This document shows positions 29,641 through 40,037 of a stretch of 64,000 nucleotides of DNA, piece after piece. The DNA is from Alteromonas sp. KUL49. GTDB taxonomy: Bacteria > Pseudomonadota > Gammaproteobacteria > Enterobacterales > Alteromonadaceae. The stretch covers positions 124,001 through 188,000 of the forward strand of contig NZ_BJKL01000007.1 of NCBI RefSeq assembly GCF_006538345.1. The letters run 5' to 3'. Made by a program: the position numbers and the translations under genes. The notes under the pieces are model-generated. The model searched no databases and was not told the origin of the DNA. It worked only from the letters and a program-made list of their open reading frames with translations. The first letter of the stretch is position 1, and every line of letters starts with the position of its first letter.

Positions 29641-30135
29641 TTAACTCCAGTTAAATTCTATTGGCTTGAGTATCTGTTTGGTTTTGTCGAATGCCTGCCA
29701 AAGCGCGCGATAGCTTTCGCCCAACACAGGGTGTTTGTCCTGAGGCACTAACTCTGCCAGTGGCTGCAGTACAAATGCGTTGTAAAGAATCTCTTCTCTT
29801 GGCAGAACTAATGGATCGGTTATTACCCTATCATCATAGGTGAGCAAATCTAAATCAAGAGTGCGAGAACAGAATTTTTTGTCGCTGTGAACCCGACCGT
29901 TATCTTTTTCGATCTGTTTGAGTGTGCGACAAACATCCTCAATTGATTGTGATGTGGTTGCTCTGGCCACCCAATTGTAGAAAGGCGAACCATTGAATCC
30001 CACTGCTTCGCTCTCATAAACTGAGGACACGGTAAGCTCGTCAAAACACGCAGCCAATGCTTGTCTCGATGCATTGGTATATTTGGTACGGTCTATATTA
30101 CTGCCGATGCTAATAAGGATGACATGCTTAGGCAT
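29641..30135 (-). CDS. folK: 6-hydroxymethyl-7,8-dihydropterin pyrophosphokinase
   Basis: Folate enzyme that transfers pyrophosphate from ATP to 6-hydroxymethyl-7,8-dihydropterin. The 164 residues show the start ISIGSNIDRTKY, the FNGSPFYNWVARATT region and the conserved RTLDLDLLTYDD and LPREEILYNAFVLQPLAEL motifs. Its ATG overlaps the folB stop (TAATG), so the two consecutive folate genes are translationally coupled. Confidence 0.95.
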   Translation of the reverse strand: MPKHVILISIGSNIDRTKYTNASRQALAACFDELTVSSVYESEAVGFNGSPFYNWVARATTSQSIEDVCRTLKQIEKDNGRVHSDKKFCSRTLDLDLLTYDDRVITDPLVLPREEILYNAFVLQPLAELVPQDKHPVLGESYRALWQAFDKTKQILKPIEFNWS

Positions 30136-30488
30136 TAAACATTGTCTCTATGTAATTCAACAGCTACTGCCTGAGCATTGGGGAGGATACCGGGCTTGGT
30201 AATTTTTACACTAATATCTTTCACCGGAAATTGATGACAAACATCGTTCATTACTGCATTACCAAACGCTTCAAGCAGTTCAAAGGTACTTCGTTTTCCG
30301 GTATCAACAATACACTCGGCAACTTTTGCGTAATCGATAGTGTCTTCAACATCATCTGAGGTCATTGCGCGCGATAGGTCGGCCTTCATTGTTACGTCTA
30401 ATAACAAAGTCGTTGGGCTAGTCCGTTCCCAGTCATAAACGCCGATTAAGGTGTCTACTTTAAGTCCTGATATGTATATTTTACCCAT
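30135..30488 (-). CDS. folB: Dihydroneopterin aldolase FolB
   Basis: Folate enzyme that converts 7,8-dihydroneopterin into 6-hydroxymethyl-7,8-dihydropterin and glycolaldehyde, supplying FolK. It has 117 residues when started at ATG 30488, which has AAAGG 5 nt upstream and aligns with the family start (MGKIYISGLKVDTLIGVYDWE). The catalytic Glu region (GVYDWER), the Tyr of IDYAKVAE and the C-terminal Lys region (ISVKITKP) are visible. It heads the folB-folK-uppP-hinT run, divergent from plsY. Confidence 0.95.
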   Translation of the reverse strand: MGKIYISGLKVDTLIGVYDWERTSPTTLLLDVTMKADLSRAMTSDDVEDTIDYAKVAECIVDTGKRSTFELLEAFGNAVMNDVCHQFPVKDISVKITKPGILPNAQAVAVELHRDNV

Positions 30489-30715
30489 ATTACCTTTCAA
30501 TCGTTGTTAGAGCCTGTTTACTGGTCTTATGTCACACTTTTTACATGAAAATCATTGGTGAAAAGTGGCAACTGATACGCTGATAGCGTAGTTTATGTGG
30601 TTTGCGTTAACTTTCAACAGCGCGAGTCAACATAAAACCAAGGGTAGTTGCATTGTATTAGATAGAAATATCGCCTACTGCCCGCTAAGTGTAACGTTAA
30701 CGCGAGCAGTATGAC

Positions 30716-31318
30716 ATGATTGCATTATTAATTTTGATGATTGGAGTAGCTTATCTTTGCGGCTCTTTGTCAAGCGCGATCATTGTCTGTCGATTATTTG
30801 GATTACCTGACCCGCGAAGTTCTGGCTCAAACAACCCCGGTGCAACAAACGTTTATCGCCTTGGAGGTCGCATTCCAGCGGCTCTAGTATTGGTTGCAGA
30901 CATTCTTAAAGGTACCCTACCTGTCTACACCAGTTACTTTCTTGAGTTGAGTCCACCCATGCTGGGAATGGTTGCTATTGCAGCATGCCTGGGTCACATA
31001 TTTCCGCTGTATTTCGGTTTCAAGGGCGGCAAAGCGGTAGCAACTGCTTTTGGCGCAATGCTCCCCATAGGTTTAGATCTGGCAGGTATGTTGATTGCGA
31101 CTTGGATATTAGTCGTATTCATCACCGGATATTCATCATTGGGAGCAATACTAGCCGTGGGTTTAGCCCCCCTTTTTACTTGGTTTATCAAACCCGTATA
31201 TACCCTCCCTGTCGCCATGCTTTCCCTACTGATCATCTTCCGTCATCGGGAAAATATTCAGCGCTTGCTTACGGGCAAAGAAGGAAAAGTATGGGCTAAG
31301 GGGAAAGTGAAAGAGTAA
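30716..31318 (+). CDS. plsY: Glycerol-3-phosphate acyltransferase PlsY
   Basis: Inner-membrane enzyme that transfers an acyl group from acyl-phosphate to glycerol-3-phosphate, the first step of phospholipid synthesis in the PlsX/PlsY route. The 200 residues have five membrane segments and the three family motifs: [52 protein letters not shown] and the later [10 protein letters not shown]. It diverges from folB and converges on tsaD with a gap of only 16 bp. Confidence 0.96.
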   Translation: MIALLILMIGVAYLCGSLSSAIIVCRLFGLPDPRSSGSNNPGATNVYRLGGRIPAALVLVADILKGTLPVYTSYFLELSPPMLGMVAIAACLGHIFPLYFGFKGGKAVATAFGAMLPIGLDLAGMLIATWILVVFITGYSSLGAILAVGLAPLFTWFIKPVYTLPVAMLSLLIIFRHRENIQRLLTGKEGKVWAKGKVKE

Positions 31319-31334
31319 CCTTATCACGCTTGGC

Positions 31335-32348
31335 CTAAAGCCCGGACAGGGAGTCTAATGGCCAACGAGGTTTAGCTTGCGCAGACAACTCAACTGTTTG
31401 TCCCGCCTTCAATCGCTGCATACCAGCGTAAGCGATCATAGCTCCGTTGTCGGTACAATAGGCCAAGCTCGGGTAAAAGACTTCGCCTTTAAGTTCTTTC
31501 ATCAATGCCTGCATTTGCGACCTAAGCTGTGTATTGGCACTCACGCCACCAGCTATCACTAATCGTTTCATCCCCGTTTGTTTAAGTGCTCGTTTGCATT
31601 TGATAATTAACGTATCAACTACCGCCTCTTGAAACGCGTAGGCGATATTCGCTTTGGTCTGCTCGCTTCCATCGGCATCTCGAATAGTGTTAGCAGCGAA
31701 GGTTTTTAAACCACTGAAGCTAAAGTCTAACCCCGGTCGGTCCGTCATCGGTCGAGGGAACTTATAATGTCCTGGCTCACCTTTTTCAGCGAGCTTAGCT
31801 AACAATGGGCCACCGGGATAATCCAGTCCGAGTAACTTGGCCGTTTTATCAAAGGCCTCGCCTGCGGCGTCATCTATAGATTCTCCCAGAACTCCGTATT
31901 CGCCAATAGCATCTACTTTAACCAACATAGAGTGGCCACCGGAGACCAACAAGGCGACAAAAGGAAATTCAGGTGCAGTAGACTCTAACATTGGCGCCAA
32001 CAAATGGCCTTCCATATGGTGCACGCCTACTGCAGGTACATTCCAAGCGTACGCAAGCGAGCGCCCAACAGAAGAACCGACGAGTAATGCGCCCACGAGT
32101 CCCGGCCCTTGAGTGAAGGCTACACCGTCAATTTGTTCAGCGGTAGTTTTTGCATCTACTAAGGCTTTCTCGATAAGAGGAATGATTTTTCGAACATGGT
32201 CTCTGGACGCTAGTTCAGGAACTACACCACCGTAATCAGCATGCAACTTCACTTGGCTGTACAATTCATGAGACAACAAACCTTGCTCGTCGTCATAGAC
32301 TGCTATGCCCGTCTCGTCACAAGAAGTTTCGATACCTAAAATTCGCAT
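31335..32348 (-). CDS. tsaD: tRNA N6-threonylcarbamoyladenosine transferase subunit TsaD
   Basis: Catalytic subunit for t6A37 formation on ANN-decoding tRNAs, working with TsaB, TsaC and TsaE. The 337 residues match E. coli TsaD length; motifs include [17 protein letters not shown], the metal-binding [43 protein letters not shown] and [12 protein letters not shown]. It diverges from rpsU, a widely conserved gene neighbourhood. Confidence 0.97.
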   Translation of the reverse strand: MRILGIETSCDETGIAVYDDEQGLLSHELYSQVKLHADYGGVVPELASRDHVRKIIPLIEKALVDAKTTAEQIDGVAFTQGPGLVGALLVGSSVGRSLAYAWNVPAVGVHHMEGHLLAPMLESTAPEFPFVALLVSGGHSMLVKVDAIGEYGVLGESIDDAAGEAFDKTAKLLGLDYPGGPLLAKLAEKGEPGHYKFPRPMTDRPGLDFSFSGLKTFAANTIRDADGSEQTKANIAYAFQEAVVDTLIIKCKRALKQTGMKRLVIAGGVSANTQLRSQMQALMKELKGEVFYPSLAYCTDNGAMIAYAGMQRLKAGQTVELSAQAKPRWPLDSLSGL

Positions 32349-32661
32349 GATGATTAACCTTGGTAATATGAAAACTACAGAAAGGTAATGCAGACAACAC
32401 GCCGAAAAAGCGCTAAGGTAGCCAGTATTAATTTAACGTCATACTATTGAGTCGCATTACCAACGGGGCAGAGTTTACCCCGATATTTTCACCGTTGGAA
32501 TTGAAATGCGGTTATTTTGTCTCGACTGACTATTTTTTAGCAATTACACCTTTACTTTCCTGGTAGGAATGATTAGAATTTCGCACCATTTTTAACCCGG
32601 GTGGCTTTTTAGCGCACAATTTTACCCGGATATTTAAGCAAAATTTTGAGGTGAGTATTTA
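32349..32661. promoter_or_regulatory. tsaD-rpsU divergent intergenic region with rpsU promoter
   Basis: A sigma-70 candidate for rpsU is TTTACT (32551-32556), 17 bp, TAGAAT (32574-32579). Downstream a weak stem CCGGGT/ACCCGG spans 32598-32629 in the leader, followed by the strong ribosome-binding site GAGGTGAG. The rest holds nothing I recognise. Confidence 0.5.
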
Positions 32662-32877
32662 ATGCCTATCGTTAAAGTTAGAGAAAACGAGCCGTTTGAT
32701 GTGGCGCTGCGTCGTTTTAAGCGTTCTTGTGAAAAAGCAGGTGTTCTATCTGAAGTTCGTCGTCGTGAATTCTTCGAGAAGCCGACGTGGGAACGCAAGC
32801 GCAAGAAAGCAGCCGCTAAGAAGCGTCATCTTAAGAAACTAGCTCGTGAAAACGCACGTCGCGTAAAACTCTACTAA
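32662..32877 (+). CDS. rpsU: 30S ribosomal protein S21
   Basis: Small, very basic ribosomal protein of 71 residues, the usual length, with the family start [27 protein letters not shown] and an Arg/Lys-rich C-terminal helix. GAGGTGAG ahead of the ATG is an unusually complete Shine-Dalgarno sequence. It is the first gene of the macromolecular-synthesis operon rpsU-yqeY-dnaG-rpoD. A 13-bp stem-loop (32901-32926) follows and may be a partial terminator or processing site that lets rpsU be made in excess. Confidence 0.98.
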   Translation: MPIVKVRENEPFDVALRRFKRSCEKAGVLSEVRRREFFEKPTWERKRKKAAAKKRHLKKLARENARRVKLY

Positions 32878-32900
32878 AACAGGGTTAAGTTACGAGTCTG

Positions 32901-32926
32901 AAAGGTGTTGCAATTGCAGCACCTTT
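32901..32926 (+). terminator. Stem-loop between rpsU and yqeY
   Basis: AAAGGTGTTGCAA pairs with TTGCAGCACCTTT with a single G-U pair. The run after it (CGCGTTTGTGG) is a poor U-tract, so attenuation or mRNA processing is more likely than full termination. Confidence 0.55.
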
Positions 32927-32975
32927 CGCGTTTGTGGGGTAGTATTTTTTACTTCATTGAATAAAAGGAAAGGTC

Positions 32976-33421
32976 ATGTCACTTGTAGAGTCACTAAAAA
33001 GCGCACAAAAAGATGCTATGCGTGCTAAAGAAAAAACGAAACTTGGCACTATCAGAATGGCACTTGCAGCAATAAAACAAAAGAAATCGATGAGCAAATT
33101 ACCCTCGACGACACTGCGGTATTAGCGGTACTAACGAAGATGGTTAAGCAGCGCCAAGACGCAGCTGCGCAGTATGATGCTGCCGATAGGGATGATCTGG
33201 CAAGCAAAGAGCGAGAAGAAATCGTAGTATTAGAAAACTTCTTACCACAGCCATTAACCGACGACGAATTGGCAGCTCTAATTGATGAAACCATGACTGC
33301 CACTGGTGCTTCTGGCATGCAAGATATGGGTAAAGTCATGGGCGCGCTAAAACCGAAAGTTCAAGGACGCACCGACATGGGTGCACTGAGTGCTAAGATC
33401 AAAGCGCGACTTACCGCTTAG
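32976..33421 (+). pseudogene. yqeY: GatB/YqeY-domain protein, frameshifted
   Basis: YqeY-type protein, homologous to the tail domain of the GatB amidotransferase subunit. ATG 32976 has a good ribosome-binding site (AAGGAAAGG) and encodes MSLVESLKSAQKDAMRAKEK, but the frame stops at 33125. The remainder (VLAVLTKMVKQRQDAAAQYDAADR to the end) is in another frame. Adding one A to the A4 run at 33079-33082 joins them as AIKQKEIDEQITLDDTAVLAV and gives 148 residues, the normal size. It is either a one-base sequencing error or a real inactivation of a non-essential gene. It sits between rpsU and dnaG as in related genera. Confidence 0.85.
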
Positions 33422-33514
33422 TTTACTGACTTCCATCTGGGGGTTTTAGCCCCCATTCTCATCAAAGCAGTTCCCTGATACAGTGAACACTGATTTACTT
33501 ATTCGTACCTATTA

Positions 33515-35299
33515 ATGGCTGGAAAAATACCTCGCGACTTTATTGATGATCTGTTGGCAAGAACCGACGTGGTAGATATTGTCGACTCCCGTGTAAAGTT
33601 GAAAAAAGCAGGTAAAAACTACCAAGCCTGTTGTCCTTTCCACAACGAAAAAACACCGTCTTTTACGGTAAGCCAAGACAAACAATTTTATCATTGCTTT
33701 GGCTGTGGCGCGCACGGGAATGCAATCTCCTTTGTCATGGAATTCGACCGGCTTGAGTTTGTTGAAGCCATTGAAGAACTTGCTCGTTTACACGGGCTAG
33801 ACGTTCCCCGGGAAAAAGGCTCTGCGCCGCAGATCAGCGAAGAAAAGAAGCAACAGCAGCTCAACGATTACGCACTGATGGACAAAGTTGCGCGTTTTTT
33901 TCAACAGCAATTACGCCAACACGCCCAAAGTGCTAAAGCCATTGACTACTTAAAACAACGTGGTTTGAGTGGTGAAGTCGTCAAGCAGTGGGAAATCGGC
34001 TACGCCCCAGACGGATGGGATACCTTGCTAATCACGTTTGGCACCTCCCCCGCCCTCGTTCAGCAGCTCATAGATTTAAAATTAGTGAACAAAAATGACA
34101 AGGGTCGTACTTATGATTTTTTCCGCGACCGGATCATGTTTCCAATACGCGACAAGCGTGGCCGAGTGGTAGGTTTTGGTGGCCGTGTATTAGACGACGG
34201 TGGCCCCAAGTATCTCAACTCACCAGAAACTCGAATTTTTCACAAAGGCAGTGAACTGTTTGGTTTTTATCAAGCCAAGCAAAATAACCGCAAGCTAGAC
34301 AGTGTGATGATTGTAGAGGGATACATGGACGTCGTTGCTCTCAGTCAATTTGAAATCAATAATGCAACAGCGGCACTGGGGACGGCGACCACGCCAGAAC
34401 ATATTCAGATGTTGGTCAGAGCGACTCAGCATATAGTATGTTGCTACGACGGTGACCGTGCAGGACGTGAAGCAGCGTGGCGGGCGGTAGAGAATGCACT
34501 CCCCGCGCTTAAAGACGGTGTAAAGATGTCGTTTATGTTTTTACCCGACGGCGAAGACCCCGACACTATGGTTCGCAAAAGTGGCACTGAAGGCTTTCAG
34601 CAATTAGTGGAAAACGAAGCCCTTCCCCTGTCCCGCTTTTTCTTTGAACACTTGCTGAAGCAACATAACATCGGCTCGGCGGAAGGGAAAATGGCGCTAA
34701 AAAACGCCGCAAACCAGCTTATTGATACCGTTCTTGGCGATGGACAAAGGCAAATGCTGTTAGAAGAGCTTGCTAAGCACACTGGCGAATACGACCGGTT
34801 TAAGCTTCAGCAAGACATTTCCCTTGCTAACGAACAAAGTGCAAAGCCTAAGTACTCAGCCAGTAAGCATCAAGTCAGTAAGGCAAAACAATCGCCACTT
34901 AGAATGCTGATTAGGTTACTACTGGATACTCCCTCGTTAGCGGCGCAGTGCGATGACGTTCAGCCTAGTGTGTTTGGACGCGAGAGTATGGCTGGTATGG
35001 CAATACTGCACGACTTGCATGCCTATTGCGTCTCGACACCGAGTGCAAACACCGCACAAGTCATCGAACATTTTAGAAACCATCCCCATGCGCAAAGTTT
35101 GTCAAAGTTGCTGTTGCAAGAACATTTGGTAAACCACGAAGACGCACAGAACGTATATAGAGACAGTTTCGGAAAGTTATTAGACTGGCATTTCGACAGC
35201 AGAATAGACACCCTGATCTCTCGCTCTCGCATCGCTCCGCTATCAGATGCAGAAAAGCAAGAGCTCACACTGCTGATGAAGGAAAGGCAAAAAACCTGA
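33515..35299 (+). CDS. dnaG: DNA primase DnaG
   Basis: Makes RNA primers at the replication fork with DnaB helicase. The 594 residues contain the CHC2 zinc finger (CCPFHNEKTPSFTVSQDK ... HCFGCGAHG, about 40-66), the catalytic core with the TOPRIM motifs VEGYMDVVAL and CCYDGDRAGREAAW (about 265-325), and a C-terminal helicase-binding domain (about 450-594). It is the third gene of the macromolecular-synthesis operon; a GC stem-loop (33438-33455) precedes it. It is intact despite the yqeY frameshift upstream. Confidence 0.97.
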   Translation: MAGKIPRDFIDDLLARTDVVDIVDSRVKLKKAGKNYQACCPFHNEKTPSFTVSQDKQFYHCFGCGAHGNAISFVMEFDRLEFVEAIEELARLHGLDVPREKGSAPQISEEKKQQQLNDYALMDKVARFFQQQLRQHAQSAKAIDYLKQRGLSGEVVKQWEIGYAPDGWDTLLITFGTSPALVQQLIDLKLVNKNDKGRTYDFFRDRIMFPIRDKRGRVVGFGGRVLDDGGPKYLNSPETRIFHKGSELFGFYQAKQNNRKLDSVMIVEGYMDVVALSQFEINNATAALGTATTPEHIQMLVRATQHIVCCYDGDRAGREAAWRAVENALPALKDGVKMSFMFLPDGEDPDTMVRKSGTEGFQQLVENEALPLSRFFFEHLLKQHNIGSAEGKMALKNAANQLIDTVLGDGQRQMLLEELAKHTGEYDRFKLQQDISLANEQSAKPKYSASKHQVSKAKQSPLRMLIRLLLDTPSLAAQCDDVQPSVFGRESMAGMAILHDLHAYCVSTPSANTAQVIEHFRNHPHAQSLSKLLLQEHLVNHEDAQNVYRDSFGKLLDWHFDSRIDTLISRSRIAPLSDAEKQELTLLMKERQKT

Positions 35300-35610
35300 C
35301 CCAAAGGCACTTAGCACCTAATGTAAATATTGTCCAAAAAGTCTGATTACATTCTGGTCAAACAACCCCTATTTCTGCTATACTGGCCAATTCGCTGTGA
35401 GCGCAAAAAAGTAGTGTAAGACGCAAAAATCAGTAAATATATTTCGCCGACCAACAAACGGGCAGAACCAAACCCGGGCAGGTGTGCATCGTGAAAAAGA
35501 TACGTGACACCGAGCGCAAAAACGGCAAAGAAATTAGCATATCAATAGGCGCAACGCATGTGACCTGTTGGTTTATTGCAACCTATTAGAATGTGAGAAG
35601 TGTAGGGTAT
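35300..35610 (+). promoter_or_regulatory. dnaG-rpoD spacer with rpoD promoter
   Basis: An extended -10 promoter, TG-C-TATACT with TATACT at 35379-35384 and a poor -35 (TGGTCA, 35355-35360), lies about 230 nt before rpoD. A long leader follows; I see only imperfect stems in it and no gene. In E. coli this spacer also carries extra rpoD promoters. Confidence 0.5.
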
Positions 35611-37440
35611 ATGGCGCAAAGCAAGCAGTCTCAGATTAAACTCCTGATAGCAAAAGGTAAAGAGCAAGGTTACTTAACCTTTTCAGAAGTAAACGACCAC
35701 CTGCCGCAAGACATAGTCGATTCTGATCAAATCGAAGATATTATCCGCATGATCAATGACATGGGAATTCAAGTAACTGAGTCAGCTCCTGATTCAGACG
35801 AACTTCTCATGGCAGAAGCTTCAGCTGATGAAGATGCCGCTGAAGCCGCAGCGCAAGCACTTGCGACGGTAGAAAGTGAAATCGGCAGAACTACGGACCC
35901 CGTACGCATGTACATGCGAGAGATGGGTACTGTGGAGCTATTGACTCGTGAAGGCGAAATCGAAATCGCCAAGCGTATCGAAGACGGTATCAATCAAGTA
36001 CAGTGTTCAGTTGCGGAATATCCAGAAGCTATCACGTATTTGCTAGACCAATGGGACCTCTACGAAGCGGAAGAAATTCGCCTAAGCGATATCATATCTG
36101 GTTTTGTAGATCCTAATGAGGAACAAGATTTAGCACCAACGGCGACGCACGTTGGATCGGAATTGTCTGAAGAAGAATTGGAAGATGAAGATGATGATTC
36201 AGATGACGACGATGAAGATGAAGATACGGGTGTAGATCCTGAACTGGCTCGTGAAAAATTCGATGCGTTACGTGAGCAATATGCCAAAGCTCGTGCCGTT
36301 ATCGAGAGCAAAGGCCGTTCACACGCGGATTCACGCAAAGAAATCGTTGCACTTAGCGACGTATTCAAAGAGTTCCGCTTAGTACCGAAGCAATTTGATC
36401 GCATGGTTAAAAACATGCGCCAAATGATGGACAAGGTACGAATTCAAGAACGTCTTGTGATGAAGTTCTGTGTGGTTAACGCCAAAATGCCTAAGAAAGA
36501 CTTCATTAAGGCGTTTGCTGGTAATGAAACATCGAGCGAATGGTTAACAGCAGCGGTTGCTTCATCAGAACCTTACGCGTCAACACTTGCGGTTTTTCAG
36601 GAAGAAATTGAGCGCTGTATCAGCAAAATGAATGCTGTAGAGCAAGAAACTGGCTTGGTTATTCCTGACATCAAAGACATTAACCGCAGAATGTCTATCG
36701 GTGAAGCGAAAGCCCGCCGAGCTAAGAAAGAGATGGTTGAGGCGAACTTGCGTCTTGTTATTTCAATCGCGAAAAAGTACACCAACCGCGGTTTGCAGTT
36801 CTTGGATCTTATCCAAGAAGGTAACATCGGTCTGATGAAGGCGGTAGATAAGTTTGAATACCGTCGTGGTTACAAGTTCTCGACTTATGCAACTTGGTGG
36901 ATCCGACAAGCTATCACTCGCTCTATTGCTGACCAAGCGCGTACTATCCGTATTCCGGTACACATGATAGAGACCATCAATAAGCTGAATCGTATTTCTC
37001 GCCAAATGCTTCAGGAAATGGGTCGTGAGCCGACGCCAGAGGAATTGTCAGAGCGCATGCTGATGCCTGAAGACAAAATACGTAAGGTGCTGAAAATCGC
37101 CAAAGAGCCTATCTCAATGGAGACGCCTATTGGTGATGATGAAGATTCGCATCTTGGTGACTTTATCGAGGACAGCACCATTATTCAGCCCCTCGATTCA
37201 GCCACTGGCGGCAGCTTGAAAGACGCTACACAAGAAGTACTTGCTGGCCTAACCGCTCGTGAAGCGAAAGTACTTCGTATGCGCTTTGGTATCGATATGA
37301 ACACTGACCATACGCTTGAAGAAGTGGGTAAGCAGTTTGACGTTACTCGTGAGCGTATCCGTCAGATTGAAGCTAAGGCATTACGTAAGCTACGTCACCC
37401 TAGCCGCTCAGAGCAATTACGGAGCTTCTTAGACGAGTAA
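35611..37440 (+). CDS. rpoD: RNA polymerase primary sigma factor RpoD (sigma-70)
   Basis: Housekeeping sigma factor of 609 residues. Region 1.1 starts at [20 protein letters not shown], region 1.2 is at [22 protein letters not shown] (about 95-115), a non-conserved stretch carries a strongly acidic run (about 185-205), then come region 2 (about 370-445, with [20 protein letters not shown]), region 3, and region 4 with the helix-turn-helix [20 protein letters not shown]. The start is ATG 35611; AGGG lies 5 nt upstream, while the longer frame begins at a GTG upstream of that site. A strong terminator follows. Confidence 0.98.
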   Translation: MAQSKQSQIKLLIAKGKEQGYLTFSEVNDHLPQDIVDSDQIEDIIRMINDMGIQVTESAPDSDELLMAEASADEDAAEAAAQALATVESEIGRTTDPVRMYMREMGTVELLTREGEIEIAKRIEDGINQVQCSVAEYPEAITYLLDQWDLYEAEEIRLSDIISGFVDPNEEQDLAPTATHVGSELSEEELEDEDDDSDDDDEDEDTGVDPELAREKFDALREQYAKARAVIESKGRSHADSRKEIVALSDVFKEFRLVPKQFDRMVKNMRQMMDKVRIQERLVMKFCVVNAKMPKKDFIKAFAGNETSSEWLTAAVASSEPYASTLAVFQEEIERCISKMNAVEQETGLVIPDIKDINRRMSIGEAKARRAKKEMVEANLRLVISIAKKYTNRGLQFLDLIQEGNIGLMKAVDKFEYRRGYKFSTYATWWIRQAITRSIADQARTIRIPVHMIETINKLNRISRQMLQEMGREPTPEELSERMLMPEDKIRKVLKIAKEPISMETPIGDDEDSHLGDFIEDSTIIQPLDSATGGSLKDATQEVLAGLTAREAKVLRMRFGIDMNTDHTLEEVGKQFDVTRERIRQIEAKALRKLRHPSRSEQLRSFLDE

Positions 37441-37470
37441 ATATTCAAAAGTTGTCTATACTTTAAAAAG

Positions 37471-37496
37471 TCCCCTGCTTGCAGGGGATTTTTTTT
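37471..37496 (+). terminator. Rho-independent terminator of the rpsU-rpoD operon
   Basis: TCCCCTGC-TT-GCAGGGGA followed by T8, 30 bp after the rpoD stop. Confidence 0.93.
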
Positions 37497-37520
37497 CCTT
37501 CAATAAATGAGTGGACACGT

Positions 37521-38210
37521 ATGAGATACAACGCCGATTTTAACGAAGCAGTGATTATAAAACCCGATGACTACGAGTGGCGTCAATCGCCTATGATCGG
37601 GGTTGAGCGCATGTTTCTTGATAGAATTGGTGATGAAGTCGCTCGAGCCACTAGCATTGTTAGGTACGCACCAAACAGTGAGTTTCCATCACATCAGCAT
37701 GATGGGGGCGAAGAAATACTCGTTTTGGACGGAGTTTTCGCCGATGAGCATGGGGAGTATCCCTCAGGATATTATTTAAGAAACCCGATAGGTACAGCAC
37801 ACCGTCCTAGAGTGGGAGCGTCGGGCGCACTCCTTTTTGTCAAACTCCACCAGTTTGCAAAAGACGATACTCTGCAGTTAGCCGTCAACACTAATGGGGC
37901 GAAATGGCGATTCCTTGCTGATGGACTCTCAAATATGCTCCTACACTCTTATGAGAGTGAGTGCGTAGATTTACTCAGATTCAGTGAACTCACTACTTTA
38001 GCCCAACAAGCTTTCGTCGGCGGCGTAGAGTATTTTGTAATGGAAGGCGGTATTACCGTTAACGATGAGTTTTGTACCAAAGGAAGCTGGATAAGGCTAC
38101 CTCACAACTTCACTCATAGTCTGCGTAGTGAGGAAGAGACTGCAACACTCTTACGAAAGCGCGGACACCTTAACACTGACGTTAAAGCTATCAATAGCAG
38201 TTGGGCGTGA
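37521..38210 (+). CDS. ChrR-like double-cupin protein
   Basis: Soluble 229-residue protein with a ChrR-type cupin (about 40-110, metal-ligand region EFPSHQHDGGEEILVLDGVF and GTAHRP) and a second cupin-like half (about 150-215). It lacks the N-terminal zinc anti-sigma domain of ChrR, so it is not expected to bind an ECF sigma factor, and none is adjacent. I start at ATG 37521, GGA 7 nt upstream; the longer frame would begin inside the rpoD terminator. The role is unknown, perhaps oxidative or metal-dependent enzymology. Confidence 0.85.
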   Translation: MRYNADFNEAVIIKPDDYEWRQSPMIGVERMFLDRIGDEVARATSIVRYAPNSEFPSHQHDGGEEILVLDGVFADEHGEYPSGYYLRNPIGTAHRPRVGASGALLFVKLHQFAKDDTLQLAVNTNGAKWRFLADGLSNMLLHSYESECVDLLRFSELTTLAQQAFVGGVEYFVMEGGITVNDEFCTKGSWIRLPHNFTHSLRSEEETATLLRKRGHLNTDVKAINSSWA

Positions 38211-38222
38211 GATAATAAGAAG

Positions 38223-38262
38223 AAAGCACAGATTGAGGCCCTCCCTCAATCTGTGCTTTTTA
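38223..38262. terminator. Bidirectional terminator
   Basis: A 16-bp perfect stem (38223-38238 with 38244-38259) and a 5-nt loop, followed by T-rich sequence on the plus strand and starting with AAA, which gives U on the minus strand. It separates the convergent cupin and chemoreceptor genes. Confidence 0.93.
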
Positions 38263-38266
38263 ATGA

Positions 38267-39886
38267 TCAGACTCTAAACTGTTTAGCAATAGATTCTAGG
38301 TGCTGAGCCAAGTCCGCAAGCTCATTACACATACTACCAAGCTCACCAGAGCGGCTAGATGTTTGTTCTGTACGTTGATGAATTTCATCAACGTGCTTAA
38401 CAATATCCAATGCAACCAGTCGCTGTTCTTCCGTGTTGTGCGCAATTTGTTCGTTCATCTGATTGATACTATCAATCGTAGTGGTGATGGTCTCAAGGCT
38501 TACACCTGCCTCATTGGCAGTCTCAACACTCTTACTCGCCTGCTCTGTACCTTTAGACATAACTGCCACAGCAGACTGTGCTGCGCTTTGTAGTTGCTCA
38601 ATTGTATTTTGAATTTCCTCTGTGGACTGCTGAGTACGAGACGCGAGGGTCCTAACTTCGTCTGCAACCACGGCAAAGCCTCTACCTTGTTCTCCGGCAC
38701 GAGCGGCCTCAATGGCAGCGTTAAGTGCTAACAAGTTAGTTTGCTCCGCAATACCTTTAATAACGTCCAATACAGAGCCCACCTTGTTAGAATCGGCTTC
38801 GAGGCGTCCTAGTACCTCTGCCGTTTCCTCAACATTGTCAGCCAATTGTTGAATACTGGATACCGTTTGTTGAACAATTCTACGTCCGTCTGACGCCGAA
38901 CCCGTTGCCTCTCCTGCATCTTTAGCAGCCTGCGCTGCACTATGGGCAACACCGTCAACTGAGCCACTCATTGTATCTACGGCGTGTTTTGCATCTTTCG
39001 CAGAGCGCTGTTGTACGTCAATGGTTCGTTGGGTCTCTTCAGTTAACCCTCTGAGATTTTGCGCCAAGTTAGACAGCGGTATACTCGCCTCGACTACGTC
39101 TTTAACAACACCTTGAAGTTTCTCCATAAACTGGTTGAACCAATGGACAAGGTCACCAATTTCGTCTTTGCTTTCGGTTTTGATTCGAACGGTGAGGTCA
39201 CCATCTTCCTGTGCAATATCCTTTAACGAACGCACCACGTCGTCGATACTCAACTTTATACCGCGAACAATAGGAACCGCCGTCGCGAACATCAGCAAGG
39301 TGACAACAATCGTTACTATCACACCCATACTAATAAGTCTGGTATTGGCACTGTCGGTATCTTCAAAGGCTAATTTAAACGCTGCTTCTTGACGGTCTCT
39401 AAATGCGGTCATGGCTGCTAAAGAATCGTCATAGGAGCTGTTCATTCGAGATGACAGTGTACCGAGTTGACTGTAATCAGCTGTACCATCAATCATAGAA
39501 CCAGAAACGGAATAAGCAGTCTCAAAATAATCACCAAAATCCTTCGAGATCTTATTAATATCGCTTCTAAAATCCGGGCTAATGCTACTAATGTTATTTA
39601 AGTTGTCGTCTAATGATTGTGCAATATCTTTAGCGAGCTCTAGCGTATCTAAATCACCTGTAGTTACCGCACTACTCAAGGTATCCTTTGTCTTTTCCAT
39701 ATCCACAAGTGCAGATGCGGAAAGCTGCAACGCCGGGAACTGAACGTCTCTCGCTCGCTCTAGCATGCTTCCGCTATTTAGCGCAGTCACCACAGTTATC
39801 AGCAAGTAGCCGACAAAACTCAATATAGCGATACCCGGTATCAGAAATATCTTAGTTGCGATTGGCATTGTTTTTAATAGATTCAT
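38267..39886 (-). CDS. Methyl-accepting chemotaxis protein
   Basis: Inner-membrane chemoreceptor of 539 residues: membrane segment 1 (about 12-32), a periplasmic helical ligand domain of about 150 residues (four-helix-bundle type), membrane segment 2 (about 185-205), HAMP, and the long cytoplasmic signalling coil with the hairpin tip [35 protein letters not shown]. The start at ATG 39886 has GGTGAG 7 nt upstream; the in-frame GTG overlaps that signal. No other chemotaxis gene is nearby. The ligand is unknown. Confidence 0.94.
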   Translation of the reverse strand: MNLLKTMPIATKIFLIPGIAILSFVGYLLITVVTALNSGSMLERARDVQFPALQLSASALVDMEKTKDTLSSAVTTGDLDTLELAKDIAQSLDDNLNNISSISPDFRSDINKISKDFGDYFETAYSVSGSMIDGTADYSQLGTLSSRMNSSYDDSLAAMTAFRDRQEAAFKLAFEDTDSANTRLISMGVIVTIVVTLLMFATAVPIVRGIKLSIDDVVRSLKDIAQEDGDLTVRIKTESKDEIGDLVHWFNQFMEKLQGVVKDVVEASIPLSNLAQNLRGLTEETQRTIDVQQRSAKDAKHAVDTMSGSVDGVAHSAAQAAKDAGEATGSASDGRRIVQQTVSSIQQLADNVEETAEVLGRLEADSNKVGSVLDVIKGIAEQTNLLALNAAIEAARAGEQGRGFAVVADEVRTLASRTQQSTEEIQNTIEQLQSAAQSAVAVMSKGTEQASKSVETANEAGVSLETITTTIDSINQMNEQIAHNTEEQRLVALDIVKHVDEIHQRTEQTSSRSGELGSMCNELADLAQHLESIAKQFRV

Positions 39887-40037
39887 ATGCACGCTCACCA
39901 GTACGTCATTCTGTGTTTGAATCGGCTATTACATTAACACCGACTTCAATTTATCTTATTAGTGTTATCTTTACCGCTCTAAAAACCTTTAGCTTTTTTG
40001 TGCAGCCATTTGAATGACTGCACATTTTTCAGTCTAG

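Noticed and set aside
35455-35560. Possible small RNA in the rpoD leader
   Set aside because: Only imperfect stems and no promoter-terminator pair; more likely leader sequence.
36060-36434. Long Ser-rich open frame on the minus strand within rpoD
   Set aside because: It is the antisense shadow of the acidic Asp/Glu run of sigma-70, with no ribosome-binding site or family features.
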